A DNA stretch of 64,000 nucleotides from Patiria pectinifera (taxonomy: Eukaryota > Echinodermata > Asteroidea > Valvatida > Asterinidae): the NCBI GenBank assembly GCA_029964075.1, contig CM057149.1, positions 2,242,465 to 2,306,464 on the forward strand, in the 5' to 3' direction. Under the pieces are notes generated by a model that saw only the letters and a list, made by a program, of their open reading frames with translations, searched no databases and was not told the DNA's origin. The position numbers and the translations under genes were made by a program. Within the stretch, counting starts at the first letter, position 1, and every line of letters starts with the position of its first letter. Of this stretch, positions 1-49,255 are shown piece by piece.

Positions 1-37221
<37,221 letters not shown>

Positions 37222-39127
37222 TGGGAAGCTAAAGTAAACGTGGTAGAATGCTCCTCTAATTAGTAATTGGTATACCAGACACTTTGCTTGTAATCAAAAC
37301 GCCTTTGATTGGCTACCAGTTTGTTTTGTAGAGTACATGCCATTAATCACCCTACCAATTAATGTTATAATGAACATTGTTATGGTTGTTGGATTCAGTG
37401 GTGTTATACATATTGAAGGTCCGTTCCATGACGAATACTCACTAAAGAGAGCACTGGAGTTTGTAGAAGTATAAAGTGTGACACATCAAGTTTTACTGTC
37501 GCATCATGAAAGACACTTATTTTGTTATATCAGTTTCATAAACGAATCGAGATGCAATTGAAAAATTCATCCAAGATTTGTCACATGTCTGGGATCTGCT
37601 GTTGACTTCAAATGAAGAGTGTGTTTGTGTGTACAGTAAGTACTATGAGCTATTAGTGTAAAAATTGTACTCTAATGGAAGAAACGTGTAATTAACAAAA
37701 GGGGTAAAGTGCGCTTGTGTTAATATTTAAAAGCAGCCAAACGATTTATAGCTGTTCATATTAGTGTAAAGCTTAGCACACTAAGATCTGTTACGCTGTA
37801 GCACGTAAAAAAAACCAAAAAAAAAAAACCAATTCAACAAGATCTCACAAAAAGCTTGTTTGACTAACACTTTTTTTGACCAAGTGATGATGGGCATTAG
37901 TCGTTTAATTTTTCTAATTTCTTGTGCAAAGTTGCTCTTCATCCGATTGAACAAGGAATAATAGTTAAAATACTAAATTATTATTTTTTAGAGTTTACAT
38001 CGTTTTTTTTTTTTAGTTGACATTAGACACAATGATCAGCTACATTATTTTGAATCGACACCATTAGGTGGCCTTTATGGAGATTCATACAAATTTCACA
38101 GTTATGTATTGTTTTATTCATTTTTTTGTATTTACTTGACACCTCCACCTGTAAGTAATGATGTTCTGAAAAGATGGTTGTTAAAGTTATAAATTACCCT
38201 TGAGTTTTGTAGTAACAGAAGTCAAACATTACATGTGGCTTCTGTTTAGTGCTTGGAAGAAAAATGACCGCAGTTGTCAGTAAAGTGTAGTGCAATTGTG
38301 TTTTTGTTTAAACGAAAGTGCGTTTTTGACGAATCAACAACAATAGTAACAATCAGCACTTTATCTTCTCAGTATGGTTTGAAAGTAATGCATGATTTGG
38401 ATATAGTCATATCCATTTATCCAAGTAGTGTGCCAAAAAATCCTTTTTTTTCCAGTTGATCAGTTGTTTTTGAACCATACATTTCTATTCCTTTTTGTCT
38501 TAATTTGCGTTTATTTTTGTTTATTCTTGCAATACATATTTCATTTTTTCTTGTTTGTTAATTCTACCTCCTACAGTTGACTGAGAAAGATGATTTGGTT
38601 TTATTCCCTTTTAGTTATGCATGTGCACTGCAGATACGTAATTTGTTGGCTTTTGCAAGTGGGATCAAAGAAGTGACTGAATAAGTTAAGTAGTTGACGT
38701 GTACTGTATGTCACATACAATTCAAAATTTTTGCCTTTTATTCCCTCAGCTCGCAAACTGTTTATGAATGTGTTCTGAACATGCAAGCTTAAACTCACAG
38801 CTGTAGCTAAGGGCTTTTCATTTTACAAATTTGACGAATTGAAGGTCCCTTACCAGAAAATATGGATTCTCAGGGGAGGGAGCTGAAGTTAAAGTTTAAG
38901 AAAGAGCTGAATTGGTAGTAAGACCTAAACACCAAAATCTCACTCTCCGTGCCTGCATCAACCCTTGTGGCTTCTCGCTAGCAGATACTGTAATCAAAAA
39001 TGGGAGTTTGTTATGGAAATACATGTAACAGTAAATAAGTACCAGCAAATGTAGAAAATTACTTAAAAGCTCCAGTTCTATGATGTATTTACCCAGGAAC
39101 CCTGGTACTTAATGAATTTATGTTTAC

Positions 39128-39133
39128 AATAAA
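39128..39133 (+). terminator. Candidate poly(A) signal for KDM5
   Basis: AATAAA lies 1.9 kb after the KDM5 stop codon. It is one of several in an AT-rich region, and another lies at 40549-40554. No GU-rich downstream element stands out, so this is only a candidate. Confidence 0.3.
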
Positions 39134-40081
39134 TTACATGCACATATCTGTATACAGGTATGTACGCACTGGTATGCCAATGGGAATTCAATTTCCCTCA
39201 AGAATCCGTTTGAAGTATGAATTTGTCAACAGCATAAAGTGAACATTTTGCAGGCCCAAAAATGCCTACTTGTGGTTGTTTGGAACAAGTTCAGATTTCC
39301 TGCATTTTTTTTTCTGCACAAGCTTACACTTGTCTCACTAAGAAAGTAGCACATTATGTAGATCATTTCTAGTCGCATCACTTTGACTAGTTAATTAGTA
39401 CCAACTCCTACAGCTATTTTTTTATTTTTTTTTAAATGCTCTAAAAAAAAAAGTCTATATACATGTACATGAAAATCCTTCCATTTTGCAATAAGTGAAG
39501 AGATTTTTCATATTGCTCTCTAAAAATTCTTTCGGGTTAAGTCGATTTCCTGGTCTATATCTTTAAAAAGTTAACAATATTAACTTGACTACTACTTTTC
39601 AAACAGTGGCATGTGAATGACTATAAAATCCACAAAAAAAACACTTCAATTGTTCAGAATGCATGCCTCAATTTACACTTTTAGTAAACAGCTTGCAATT
39701 AACTTAATTTGTTCTTGATTTGTTTGATTTATAAAAGTATGACATTTACTTTATTTGAAAATAGAGAACAGACTCGAAGAAGTAGTCAAAATGAGACTAA
39801 CTGTCATTTCATATTTTTCTCTCATTTACATTGTGTTCAATCAATTTCCGTCATCCATTTCGGAAATATTTTTTAAATTTACTTATTTTCATTTATTCAG
39901 CAGCTGTCTATCATAAACATGTAGAAAGAACTTAAAAATGAAAATTTAAAAACCCTTCTTCAGTTACATCTTTGTTCACTTAACATATTTAAAGTACTAC
40001 TGTGTAAAGTAGAAGTTGAATATTCAATTTGCCACTTTCTGTTTTTGAATTTACGTAGTTTCTTCTTTTCCAACCATTGTA

Positions 40082-40208
40082 GTAATGGACCGTATGCATG
40101 GAAGCCATCTTAGAGGGCAGTGCCTTTGTTTTGCTGGGATATGCATGTTATTGAATTAAAAAAAAGAAGAGATGCCCTCTAAAATGGCCGCCACGCATAA
40201 GGGCCGTT
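40082..40208. mobile_element. Foldback element in the KDM5 3' region
   Basis: The left arm TATGCATGGAAGCCATCTTA + GAGGGCA is complemented by TGCCCTCT + AAAATGGCCGCCACGCATA. The outer AATGGACC and GGGCCGTT extend the hairpin to about 33-bp arms. Confidence 0.85.
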
Positions 40209-41537
40209 GTTTGCATTATTCATCAGTGATTATTATGTACATACATTTTGAAAACACCTAATTTGAGATTGTTACATTCTAAAGTAAGTGAAGGCTTATA
40301 AGTCCTTTATGTTGTAAATATAACATTTACATTTTTCCCTTTTGACTAGGATTATACAGTTAAAACAGTTGGTCTCTTCTTTTTCTCTTTAAGAATTACC
40401 AGTTTGATATTTGTTTACTTTAAAATTCTGTTCAATGATAAAAATTTGTTATGTGGAATACCCCAAAAACAAACTGTTGACACATCATTTTGCCTAGTTT
40501 TCGGTACTCATGCAGAGTAGAGTTTGACTCAGATATATGAAATTAAACAATAAATACAACAAACAATGTAAATGGTACATATTTGAGGCATAGGTAGAAA
40601 AGTGAGTTGATCACCAACCACGATAATGCGGCCTTATTGTTAGTACAAATCCCCAAAAGATAGTTAACATAAATAAGATGGTGCCCTGTAAAAGACAAAA
40701 TCAACCTAATATTGAGGTTTTCCTTATTAATTTAAATTTATTTTTATTTCCCATTGAAGAAGCCATCAGAATAGCTTCCTATAGTTTCATGTACACATGC
40801 TACATTTATGTTGAAGAGGAACATCAAATTGTCATGGAAACCTTTTTAAGATGACGGTAGGCCCAGTGTGCTACCCAGACAACTCAACACATTATGCAAC
40901 AATAACAGAAATCATATTTGTTTTTTTTAAATCCAAAGTTGCATTGCAACACTTGACAATATCTCGACGTCAGTGATATGTTCATGTTAAGAAACATGTA
41001 TTTTCTCATTTGCTTATATGTGGCCAATTCACCAAGTAGGTTTTTCTGAACAATGTGTAGTGTATTATTTTATGAACTTCCGAGATGTATGGATGAAAAG
41101 ACACAAAGTGACTATTTCTGTTGATTGTTTATTCTTTAACTCTGTATGCTATTAATGAGCAAGTGACATTGTAGAAATAGAGGGGAAAAACATTTTGTTT
41201 TGTTTATGTGTATCTTGCGAAGGATTAAATGGTATCCTAACAGTAACAATGACTTGGAGAGTGCTGATTTCATTAAAAGCGCATTCAGAAGTGCAGTATG
41301 AGGAATGTGGCCTGGCTCTGGTGTGTCATTCAGATAACTTTAAAGTTGTGTCAGTGCTTGAATTCTTGATATAACTTGCCCCTCACATCCCCCACCCCTT
41401 AAAAGACAAGGAAAAAAGAAGTTCCTTAAATTTTGGGCATTTTTCAATTACCGGTACTTTGGCAAGATATTGAACTGCTAAATTTACTTTTCAAAGACAA
41501 AACAAGAAGAATATACTATGAATACCCATAAATAGTG

Positions 41538-41811
41538 GAGTAAGGTTGGCGTAGCGGTGCTTTCCTCGCCTTCCACCGCTGTGACCCAGGTTCGATTCCC
41601 GCCTGGGCCAACATGTGGATTGGGTTTTCAGACCCTGCCTGATTCTGTGGGTTTTACCCAGACTATTCTTCTGGGATTTCCTCCCACCTCTAAAACTGTA
41701 ATTTTTTTCATTCTTTCCTCTCTCCATGTTTTTTTCTTCTTTTTTTTCAGGCTTGTGAGCTACAGTACCTAGGGCGCTTTTGAGGAGTACCACAAAATAA
41801 AAATAATATTA
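41538..41811 (+). mobile_element. tRNA-derived SINE
   Basis: The head has a polymerase III A box-like TTGGCGTAGCGGTG and a B box-like GGTTCGATTCC, then a body with GGGATTTCCTCCCACC and a tail with GGGCGCTTTTGAGGAGTACC and AAAATAAAAATAATATT. The head does not fold into a proper acceptor stem, so it is a SINE rather than a tRNA gene. Confidence 0.75.
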
Positions 41812-42546
41812 AAATGCTTAACTATTGTTTAGGAGAGTTGTTAAGTCAGAGTTGGTTAAAGCAGTACTAGTTGAAATAATAATGTATTCCAGAGTTGTCA
41901 GTGTTTAAGAAAACTCAAAGTGATTGAGGCATGTGAACCAACCATGACCAATCATGACTTCTATTCTAACAGTGGCTGGTTGGGAGGATTAATGTCATGT
42001 CCTGAAAAGGATTGTGGCTAGCATGTCTTACACCTTCAAATGTCCCTTTGTTAAACTTTTTTGATCTGCAGTTAGTCCCTTTATATAATTATATAATTAT
42101 CAATACCAAGCTATATGTGCATCTCTGTCACAACCCCTAATGCCATTCAGGCCAAACCAAATTAAAGGGCAGGATTTGGTTTGCTATAATTAACCACATT
42201 TGACAATAAAAGGCCTACAACGCATCATCGTGTATACCGGTCCACGGAACCAGGCAAACAATGAAGAAAGAAGAAAAGGTCATGAAGAAAGCAACAAGAT
42301 AATATCACAACAAAGAAAAAATGGGACACAAAAACATGGTAACTTTTTATAGCTCCATGCACAAACGAAGCAACCATCTAAAAGTGGACAAATGCAAAGA
42401 GAACTTTAAGTCTTGTTATTTCTTTCTTCTGGTCTTTTGGGGAAAATATCACATTAAGGTAATTAAAAGAAAGTTAAAAGTTAATGATGCTGTAGGTGGC
42501 CCTACATCTTGCAAAGTACTCGCGGTGCTCGCGTGCGAACTGTCAG

Positions 42547-42554
42547 TGACGTCA
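42547..42554 (+). promoter_or_regulatory. Perfect CRE (TGACGTCA) in ataxin-7-like promoter
   Basis: The full palindromic CREB/ATF site lies 48 bases upstream of the proposed ATG, inside a short CpG-rich patch (about 42520-42700) in otherwise AT-rich DNA. This is consistent with a TATA-less promoter or 5' UTR of the downstream gene. Function is inferred from motif and position. Confidence 0.55.
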
Positions 42555-42602
42555 CGCGCACAGGACGACGGGATACATGGCAGGCAACACGGCAGAACAG
42601 CA

Positions 42603-42693
42603 ATGGCGACCATAAACCACGGCAGTCCGTCACAGTTTGTGGGCCAGCCCTGGTCGTCATGGGCCGAAAAACTTGTCGGTCGTGAAAATAAAG
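42603..42693 (+). CDS. ATXN7L1: Ataxin-7-like exon 1
   Basis: Encodes residues 1-30 (MATINHGSPSQFVGQPWSSW...). Vertebrate paralogues also have an MAT start about 15 residues before the GxxWxxW motif. The donor is g|gtaagc, phase 1. Confidence 0.82.
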
Positions 42694-45600
42694 GTAAGCC
42701 CCGATCTTTCAGCCTTCATTTGATACCGGCCAAACTGCTATTAGGGTTTTCTTTTGTCAGAAAACCGTCCCATTAGTGTTGGTGCATGGCATGTTTCATC
42801 GCGGGTTTTCCCTATTCCTTACGCACGTACAGATGCTCTATCATCGGTCCAAGGTGATGAAGCGGACGGGGCATTGGAAGTTCCAGATGAGGACACTGAC
42901 AAGGAGCAGGACAAGGAACAAGTCATGAAGCTCAGAATAGAGGGTATCCTTTTTCTTAAAGGGCTGTTGCATTAGCCCAATGTATTTTCCGAAATTGCTA
43001 AATGAATTACTCATTGTTTGTGCATGTGCCATGTGTATCATCAGCGCTGCATCATCAGATGATTGAGGATGTGTCGTATCTTGCTTCAGTGATCAACGGG
43101 CTTACTTTAATTTGGGCGATCGTGTAGTGTAGGGCCCGGTTCCTAGTATAAGGGAACAAAATCCACTTAAAAATTATTGGACCTACCAAACTAGTTCAGT
43201 CATTGTCAGTTGGCGACATTCTCAATAAACAGGTATGTTCCTGTCGTAGATAGAGGGCAGGGTTTTGATTTTTTGAGTGAAATTTGGGAGAAAAATGACT
43301 ATGACAGCGCGGCGACAACACCCGACCCAAAAATAAAGATCAGATGGTGATCACCGCGCGATGTGCCGTGAGCACGCACGGCGCGCTGAATCGCAAGGCA
43401 CAACCCGCACAGGAAAATCGTGATTTCTACCCCAAGAATCTATCCAAGATTGCAAAATGGGTGTCATTAGAATTGAGAAAAGTCTGCTTTTAATTGTAAA
43501 GGTGATTTTGAGCAATAAAAACATTTTTTGACTCTAATTTGATCAAAAGCAAACATGGGCCATATATTTCAGGATCGCCTTAATCTGGTGGTTGGTATCT
43601 TCATGATGTTGCTAAATGATCGTATCAACTGAAATTTAATGTCTATCATATCTATATTTGACCTAGACCCGTTAACATGGTGTCCATAACATTAACTATG
43701 CCACGCTCCCGCATTGTGTAGAAACGCTCAACACACATGATTGTACGGGAACCCGGACGGCTCCGCTCCTACCATTTCTTGCGTACATGACTCAGAGTAC
43801 CAACGATGTAAGTGACCTCGGAAAATCAAAACTTGTGCTCGTATGTTTCTTGTTGTGTTGAGGCCATTTTCCCCCTTAAAGTTCTCGATAATGCATGATC
43901 AGGCGTGAAATTACAGAAAGCTTCATATATATGTACTTATAATTACTAGGCAAATAACGTGCCTCGTGATGATAAGTTTGCTTGTTTTAACGTGAGTCTG
44001 GAACGTGGCATTGTTATTGACGCCTCGTTCACAGGTCTACAGTTGACCCTTCTTGGGGTAATCATTTCTTAGTTGTGTTATCCAGTGGATATTTGGCCTT
44101 GAACCGGTCCCCGATTGTTTTCAGTAGTGTACCGGCATGGCTCTAAACATGCACTGTTAAGTGTTTTTTGGGACTTCAAAATGTTACCATGACGAATCTT
44201 CGTCTGGTTCTGTGCTAACTTTGTGTTAAAGAGATGGGAACCAGACCTATTACAATTTCGTACTTTATTTCCCTTTGAAAAAACTCATCTAGAACCACTA
44301 ATCAGAAAAAGAAGATGAATACTCTGCAATTGAATGTAGGATTCGATTTAAAACAATATGCCTAAAAGAAGACTATTCTCTTTTTTTGGATGCAAAAATA
44401 AAGTTTTAAAATCGTGGGTCATGCTGGGACTCAAACTCGAGCGGCATTGCTTGCGAGGCAGGCACACTATCCACTAAGGCACGTATTCGCTAGAAGAGGA
44501 ATGGTTATTTAATATCTTGCATGGTGTAGGCCTACTCGTGATCTGCTGGCTTAAAAATGGAAAAATGCGAGACCAGTTCACAGCTTAATAAACACTTTCT
44601 TTGCAAAACTGTAGTCGCCCAACTCCAAAAAGTTGAACTTGAAAGATTCATGAGACTCTTGCAATTATACTTTCAACAAAAATATTTCTTGTACTGTTTG
44701 TGAACATGAGTAACATTAATCAATAATGCCATGTTATTTTTTTACTGGCTATCCTGGCTACATGTACCTTCCAGCACAGAGACCTGCCTCCCCCTCTCCC
44801 CATCAGTAAAAATCCTGCATACGCCACTGGTAGGCTGGTCTTGTGTCAAGAATTTCACTTGCCGTAAGAGGGCATTATCAAAACGAATCACGATCATCCA
44901 CGAACGGCTATCACAGCAATGTCTTGAGAATCTTGTAAGTGGGGGAAATTAGTGCGCATGCGCTACTTGTGCAGACAATCAGGGATGCTGGCTTTTTTGG
45001 GCTAAAACTCTAAGCAACTTATTTTTTACTAGACTTTAGACCCCATTCAGGAATAGTGATGGTACAATGATCACTCAGTACAACTTGTCAGTGTTGTAGT
45101 ACTCGTACTCGGTACTCGTCCTCGAGTACTACTCAAGTACTTCTTTTAGAGTACTTATACTTGTACTCGAATGTCAAAGTATTTGTACTCGAAATGACGG
45201 TTCTCGTACACGGGCAGCAAAGTACTCGTACTCGACATGTCAAAATTGTACTCGATCATCTACGAACTCGTACTCGAATAGCAGTACTCGAAAAAAAATG
45301 GTATAGCTTAACTTACCCAACCTTATTTTATTATCGATACTTTCAGTTGGAAATGGTTGATTGGCTTGCAGAGAAATATAAGTTTCCTGATTTTTCTCCT
45401 TGCACGTCCAGACAAACACAGTATTTTAACAGCTAGCCGTGAGTGGGACTGTATATCAGTCAGACTGGGCCTTGGCCAATAACGCACAATGAACCATTTG
45501 CTGTATGGCCATATTCGGAAATAGAAGTACTCGTACTCGGAATACAAGTACTCGTATGCGGAGACCTGAACTGGTACTCGGAAGTACAAGTACGCGTACT

Positions 45601-48600
45601 CGTACTCGGTAACCTAAGTACTCGGCAGTACTCAGTACTCGGGGGAAAAAAGTACTTGACTACAACACTGCAAGTTGTGTGTTGGCCCTGGTTTGTGCAA
45701 GTACAGCATGATGTAGCACAATCAACTTTCATCTGAATCTGATTGCGCACAAACCAATAACATCTTCCTATGGGTACCATACCATGTCAGTGGTGTTCAT
45801 ATATGTGTGGTATCTCGGTCACTATTGATGGAGTGTTTGTGTATGGAGTCCATAGCAGTTTTAGGTCTCTATACATGTAGCTCATGGGAAAACAAATAAG
45901 ACCTGCAACACCCATCTGTGCAAACCTTTTCTTACTTTGGTTTAGGTTCACATTTCAACACAACATTGAAAGAAGTGCTGGAAATACTTTTTGGTTGGCG
46001 ACATGTTTCCACCATCAGTGTGCAACACTCATCAGGGGTTCCACCTTGTACCTCAGTGGCAGATCCAGGGGGTGCAGAGGGGGGGCCTCCCCCCCCCCCC
46101 CCCCCCCCCCAGCAGTGACCAAAATGTTCTCAAATAAGGCCATTTTTCACTTGTGAGAGCCCTTCCACCCCCACCCCCATCTCTCTCTCCTCTCCCCCCC
46201 CCTCTCCCCCCCCAGCAGTAACCTCTCTGGATCCGCCCTTGTACCAAGAATGGTTTTCCAATATATTTGCATTTTCAAGGGTGGCTTAGCAGTGATTCCT
46301 TTTTGCTGTATATTTCCAAATTGGTACAACAACTTGTTTCTCCCCCCATTCTTTTTGGAACATGGTCAGCCATGTGGTCATCCATTCCTGCAGCCTGGTT
46401 CCTTGGGCTGGCTGTCACTGCCTTCCTAACGTTATTGTCTGGATAGCTCAGCAGGAACTGAGACAAGTTGTTTGTACCTTGTTTAACTGGTTTCAAGAGC
46501 CTTTTGAAATACTCCTGCCATCTGCTGAGAGCATTTTCTTGACGCTATCTTCATAGTTGAGGGGTTACCATCCTTGTCATGTACAACCTTAGTCTTGTAG
46601 CTTGCACACTCTTGAAGAACTCTCATTCATTTCCATTTTATATTCTGCTTGGATCTATTCTATTTAAATATCCAAGTTTAATTTTTTATTTTTTTTTGCA
46701 GAGAGCAGCCGGGCAACATACTGCATATGCTGTTGAAATGATGACTTACTTTTAATTGCAGGGTATTCAAGTTTTACAGTATTCTAACTGATTCAATCTA
46801 CACCTACATGTTGTGTCTTGAAATCTCCAGGACAGCCGGACTCAAGTCTTTAACACCACCCCAGTTCATATTGCCCTTATTATTGGTAATCAATTTTGTA
46901 TTTATTTCAACCTCTGACACACTTTCACTTTCACAGCCAAAACCCTGAACTGAACTCAAATTTGCTAAAAACGATCACCAAATTCAGTTGTTTGTTTATT
47001 TATTTACTTATTTTAGCATCACTAAGCTACGGAGTGACTTGTCACCAAAGTAGACTGAGTGACTGGCCACCATGTGCAGATGGTCAAAAAGTCATGCTGT
47101 GCGAATGTTACAAATTCATCTAGGCCCATTTCATGGCTCTGCTTACCGTTAGCCAAAAATCCCTGCTTACTGTAGCAGAAACTTCTGTGCTTATGGTAAG
47201 CATATGAGCTCTGTGCGCTAACAAAAGAGGACGCCCTTTTACCTAACAACGGCGTCCCATGGGAGGGACATTTAGCTGTTTGACGCGCACCGTTCCTTGT
47301 GTGTGACGCACGTACACCAGGGGATTTGTACTATGTACATGCAGTGGTACGACCGCGCGTCGCGGCAAAATTGCAGTCAGGCAAGATGGCGTCGGTCGGT
47401 CACCCCCAACTGTACTTCCTTTGCCGGTGAGGGGGTAATTATGAACAGAGCGGATTTCATGGGTTGGCGAGGAATTTTGGCTTCTGCACATGCATACAAT
47501 TTTGTAACTAAGGATTCTGTGCTTACAGGGTTAGCACAGAATTTTTCCTCCAGCACTGTTAGTACAAAATGGTGATCGAAAGCACCAAATTCTGTGGTGA
47601 GAGAAGCCATGAAATTGGGCCCTAAATAATACTTGAAATGAACGTAACAAAAGGAAACAAATTACACACTGAAATATTTAGTTTTCAATAGTTTCAAACG
47701 GTGTTTGCCTGACATTTTGTTCCTGTCATTCTCAAACAGGCTGGTTCCCAGTCAGGCTGTCATTTTTTTCCCCAGAGGGAACCAGTCTACCAGTACTGCT
47801 GCACAACAACTTTGAAAAGAAAACATACTGACCATATCTTGGGGGGGGGGAGTAAGAAATACAAACAGCATTACTTTTATTGGCGTATTTGATGCCCTAA
47901 AGTTGCTGAGAAGTGTGTTAGGTACGACAGAATGGACCATATGAATGTGTTTTCCATATACGCAACTCAACTTTTATTTCACTTTTTAACTTGCGTGCGT
48001 AAAATATGGCAATATTATTCACGCTGGTAAGCTTTGGCAGTAAGGCATGGCCTGGTTGTATTCTGGCACATGACTGGGTCTTTTAGAGGGCCTATAACTG
48101 GTCTACAATGCTTGATGACAATTAACAGATGTAGGTAAGTCAGTGGCAAATCCCTTGTGCATTCCAATTTTCTACCTGTTTCCAATTTTCTACCTGTTTC
48201 GTCAAAAAAGCAATTTATTGTGTGTTCTGGCTGTTTGGAACAAAGAAAATTACACAGAATGCTTGTTTCAACAACTGTCAACAACTGTAGTATACAATAT
48301 CTTTATTAACAACCCTGCTTAGGCAAACAATATGATATAAAATCCACTTTTTATCAAAAGACGGGCCTTCAAAAGGACTTTGTTGAATTTTTTTATTTTT
48401 TAAACTGAGGTTTTATCGCTGGTGATGTTTGAAGACTATTCATGGGTGTAGCCAGGATTTTTTCTAGAGGGGGGCAAAGAACATTTTTCCCCCGAAATCC
48501 CTGTACTTTTTCTGCGTATTCTTGATTTATCATTTTTCGAGGGGGCAGGGAAATTTAAACCCACCCCCCCACCCCGCCCACCCACTATAACTCTGCGCAT

Positions 48601-48996
48601 CTTTTTTCTTTCTTTCTTTTTTTGGTCCCCTATTTTTTGGTGGCTTTTCCAGAGGGGGGCAAGTACCCCCCCTTGCCCCCCCCCTTGCCCCCCCCCCCCT
48701 TGCGACGCCCATGAGACTATTGTGATGATGATTCTTGAAATTGTAATTTTTTAATGAAAGAGGTTTTAGGGTCATTGTGTTCAAATGATGATATACTTTG
48801 AACAGATTTAATAGTTAAAGTTTATGAAATTGGCTTTCCACCCACACATGATTCTCTTTTGCAAGTGTCTTCCCTTAACTCACAGCCTCAGATGCAAATG
48901 TGTTTGGTATCTGCCCAACACAAGATGAATTCTACCTGGTGGTGTGTGAGCGGTGTAGTCAGGTCGTCAAACCACAGGCCCTGGAAAGGCATATGG
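42603..48996 (+). CDS. ATXN7L1: Ataxin-7 family gene (ATXN7/ATXN7L1-like), first three coding exons
   Basis: Three phase-matched exons (42603-42693, 42833-42943, 48892-48996) give 102 residues. GQPWSSWAEKL matches the GxxWxxWxxxxxL block at the start of vertebrate ATXN7 and ATXN7L1. FGICPTQDEFYLVVCERC followed by SQVVKPQALERH matches the first ataxin-7 zinc finger (FGxxPAHDDFYLVVCxxCNQVVKPQ). In the family this region anchors the deubiquitinase module (USP22, ATXN7L3, ENY2) to the SAGA coactivator. Zinc ligands Cys86, Cys89 and His101 are present, and the last would lie in exon 4. No polyglutamine run is seen. The ATG at 42603 has G at -3 and +4, but the frame is open upstream to 42321, so an N-terminal extension is possible. 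The symbol marks the family, not a resolved paralogue. The SCA7 domain and C-terminus were not found and probably lie past 64000. Confidence 0.85.
42833..42943 (+). CDS. ATXN7L1: Ataxin-7-like exon 2
   Basis: Completes Asp31 and encodes residues 32-67, an acidic stretch that ends EQVMKLRIE, comparable to the REVMRLxKED before the zinc finger in ATXN7L1. The boundaries are gtacag|atgctc and g|gtatcc, phase 1. The donor is weaker than average, but the protein match and phases on both sides support it. Confidence 0.78.
44413..44483 (-). repeat. tRNA-like sequence (pseudogene or SINE head)
   Basis: On the minus strand it reads GTGCCTTAGTGGATAGTGTG (A box-like) followed by GAGTTTGAGTCCCAGC (B box-like) at tRNA spacing. 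Pairing of the acceptor stem is poor. It lies in the ataxin-7-like intron 2. Confidence 0.55.
44855..44990 (+). repeat. AAGAGGGCATTATC repeat, related to 50455 and 56340
   Basis: Shares GTAAGAGGGCATTATCA, ACGAATCA, ATCCA, GGCTATCACA and GAATCTTGTAA with 50455-50545, and GAGGGC, TATCACA and GCGCATGCGC with the left end of the Mutator-like element at 56292. Confidence 0.7.
45089..45670. mobile_element. hAT-like element filled with TACTCG hexamer repeats
   Basis: The ends CAGTGTTGTAGTAC and CTACAACACTG are inverted. The flanks are CAACTTGT (45081-45088) and CAAGTTGT (45671-45678), an 8-bp duplication with one difference. Two blocks of degenerate TACTCG/GTACTCGTACTCGG repeats (about 45098-45296 and 45528-45650) surround a unique centre. 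Non-coding. Confidence 0.88.
46053..46237. mobile_element. Short GGATCCAG-ended hAT-like element
   Basis: Left end CAGTGGCAGATCCAGGGGG, right end CTCTGGATCCGCC. CTTGTACC occurs on both sides exactly (46045-46052 and 46238-46245). The interior has two AGCAGTGACC/AGCAGTAACC copies and long C and CT runs. Confidence 0.82.
47123..47621. mobile_element. GGCCCATTTCATGG inverted-repeat element
   Basis: Left end GGCCCATTTCATGGCTCTGC, right end the complement of GGCCCAATTTCATGGCTTCT. CTA adjoins both ends (47120-47122 and 47622-47624). The 250-bp interior is shared with 24148-24400. Ataxin-7-like intron 2. Confidence 0.82.
48441..48713. mobile_element. CATGGGYGT-ended hAT-like element
   Basis: Left end CATGGGTGTAGCCAGG, right end the complement of CATGGGCGTCGCAAGG. 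AGACTATT flanks both sides exactly (48433-48440 and 48714-48721). The interior is C- and G-run rich. It ends about 180 bases before ataxin-7-like exon 3. Confidence 0.9.
48892..48996 (+). CDS. ATXN7L1: Ataxin-7-like exon 3: zinc finger
   Basis: Completes Asp68 and encodes residues 69-102 with most of the N-terminal ataxin-7 zinc finger (Cys86-x2-Cys89-x11-His101). This exon gives the clearest family match. The boundaries are cctcag|atgcaa and g|gtaagt, phase 1. Intron 2 before it is 5.9 kb and holds three hAT-like elements. Confidence 0.9.
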
Positions 48997-49059
48997 GTAA
49001 GTCAGACAAGAGAAACAGTCATGACAGCAATCAAATACTGACATTAGTCCAGTATACAG

Positions 49060-49255
49060 TTGTTTGTCTGCTGTGGTGTAGATGTATTCCATGGCACTTT
49101 GTATGCCTGAGGGTGCAAATGACACCCGAGGCGAAGCCAAGGGTGTTCAAAACTGTGCTGACACGAGGACGCGAGGGGTAGCATCACCTACTTTGTGCCC
49201 GGTGTCTATTTAAGCTGTTTTGTACAACGAAGCGGGGATGAAAATATTCAAAAGT
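49060..49255 (+). repeat. Dispersed repeat, copy of 16075
   Basis: Begins TTGTCTGCTGTGGTGTAG and carries TGACACCCGAGGCGAAGCC, GTGTCTATTTAAGCTG and GGATGAAAATATTCAAAAGTC in the order seen at 16075-16375. Confidence 0.65.

Larger units (their letters stand above)
37222..42602 (+). other. KDM5 3' UTR and intergenic region
   Basis: AT-rich and without supported coding sequence. The first part is 3' UTR, but the cleavage site is uncertain: AATAAA occurs at 39128-39133 and at 40549-40554. The region also holds a 125-bp hairpin element at 40082-40208 and a tRNA-derived SINE at 41538-41811. The last 110 bases become CpG-rich as the ataxin-7-like promoter is reached. Confidence 0.6.

Noticed and set aside
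41544-41612. Functional tRNA gene
   Set aside because: A and B boxes are present but the acceptor stem does not pair, and the sequence continues into a SINE body and tail.
46080-46112. Long C run as a meaningful motif
   Set aside because: Homopolymer inside a short hAT-like element; length is probably unstable or assembly-dependent.
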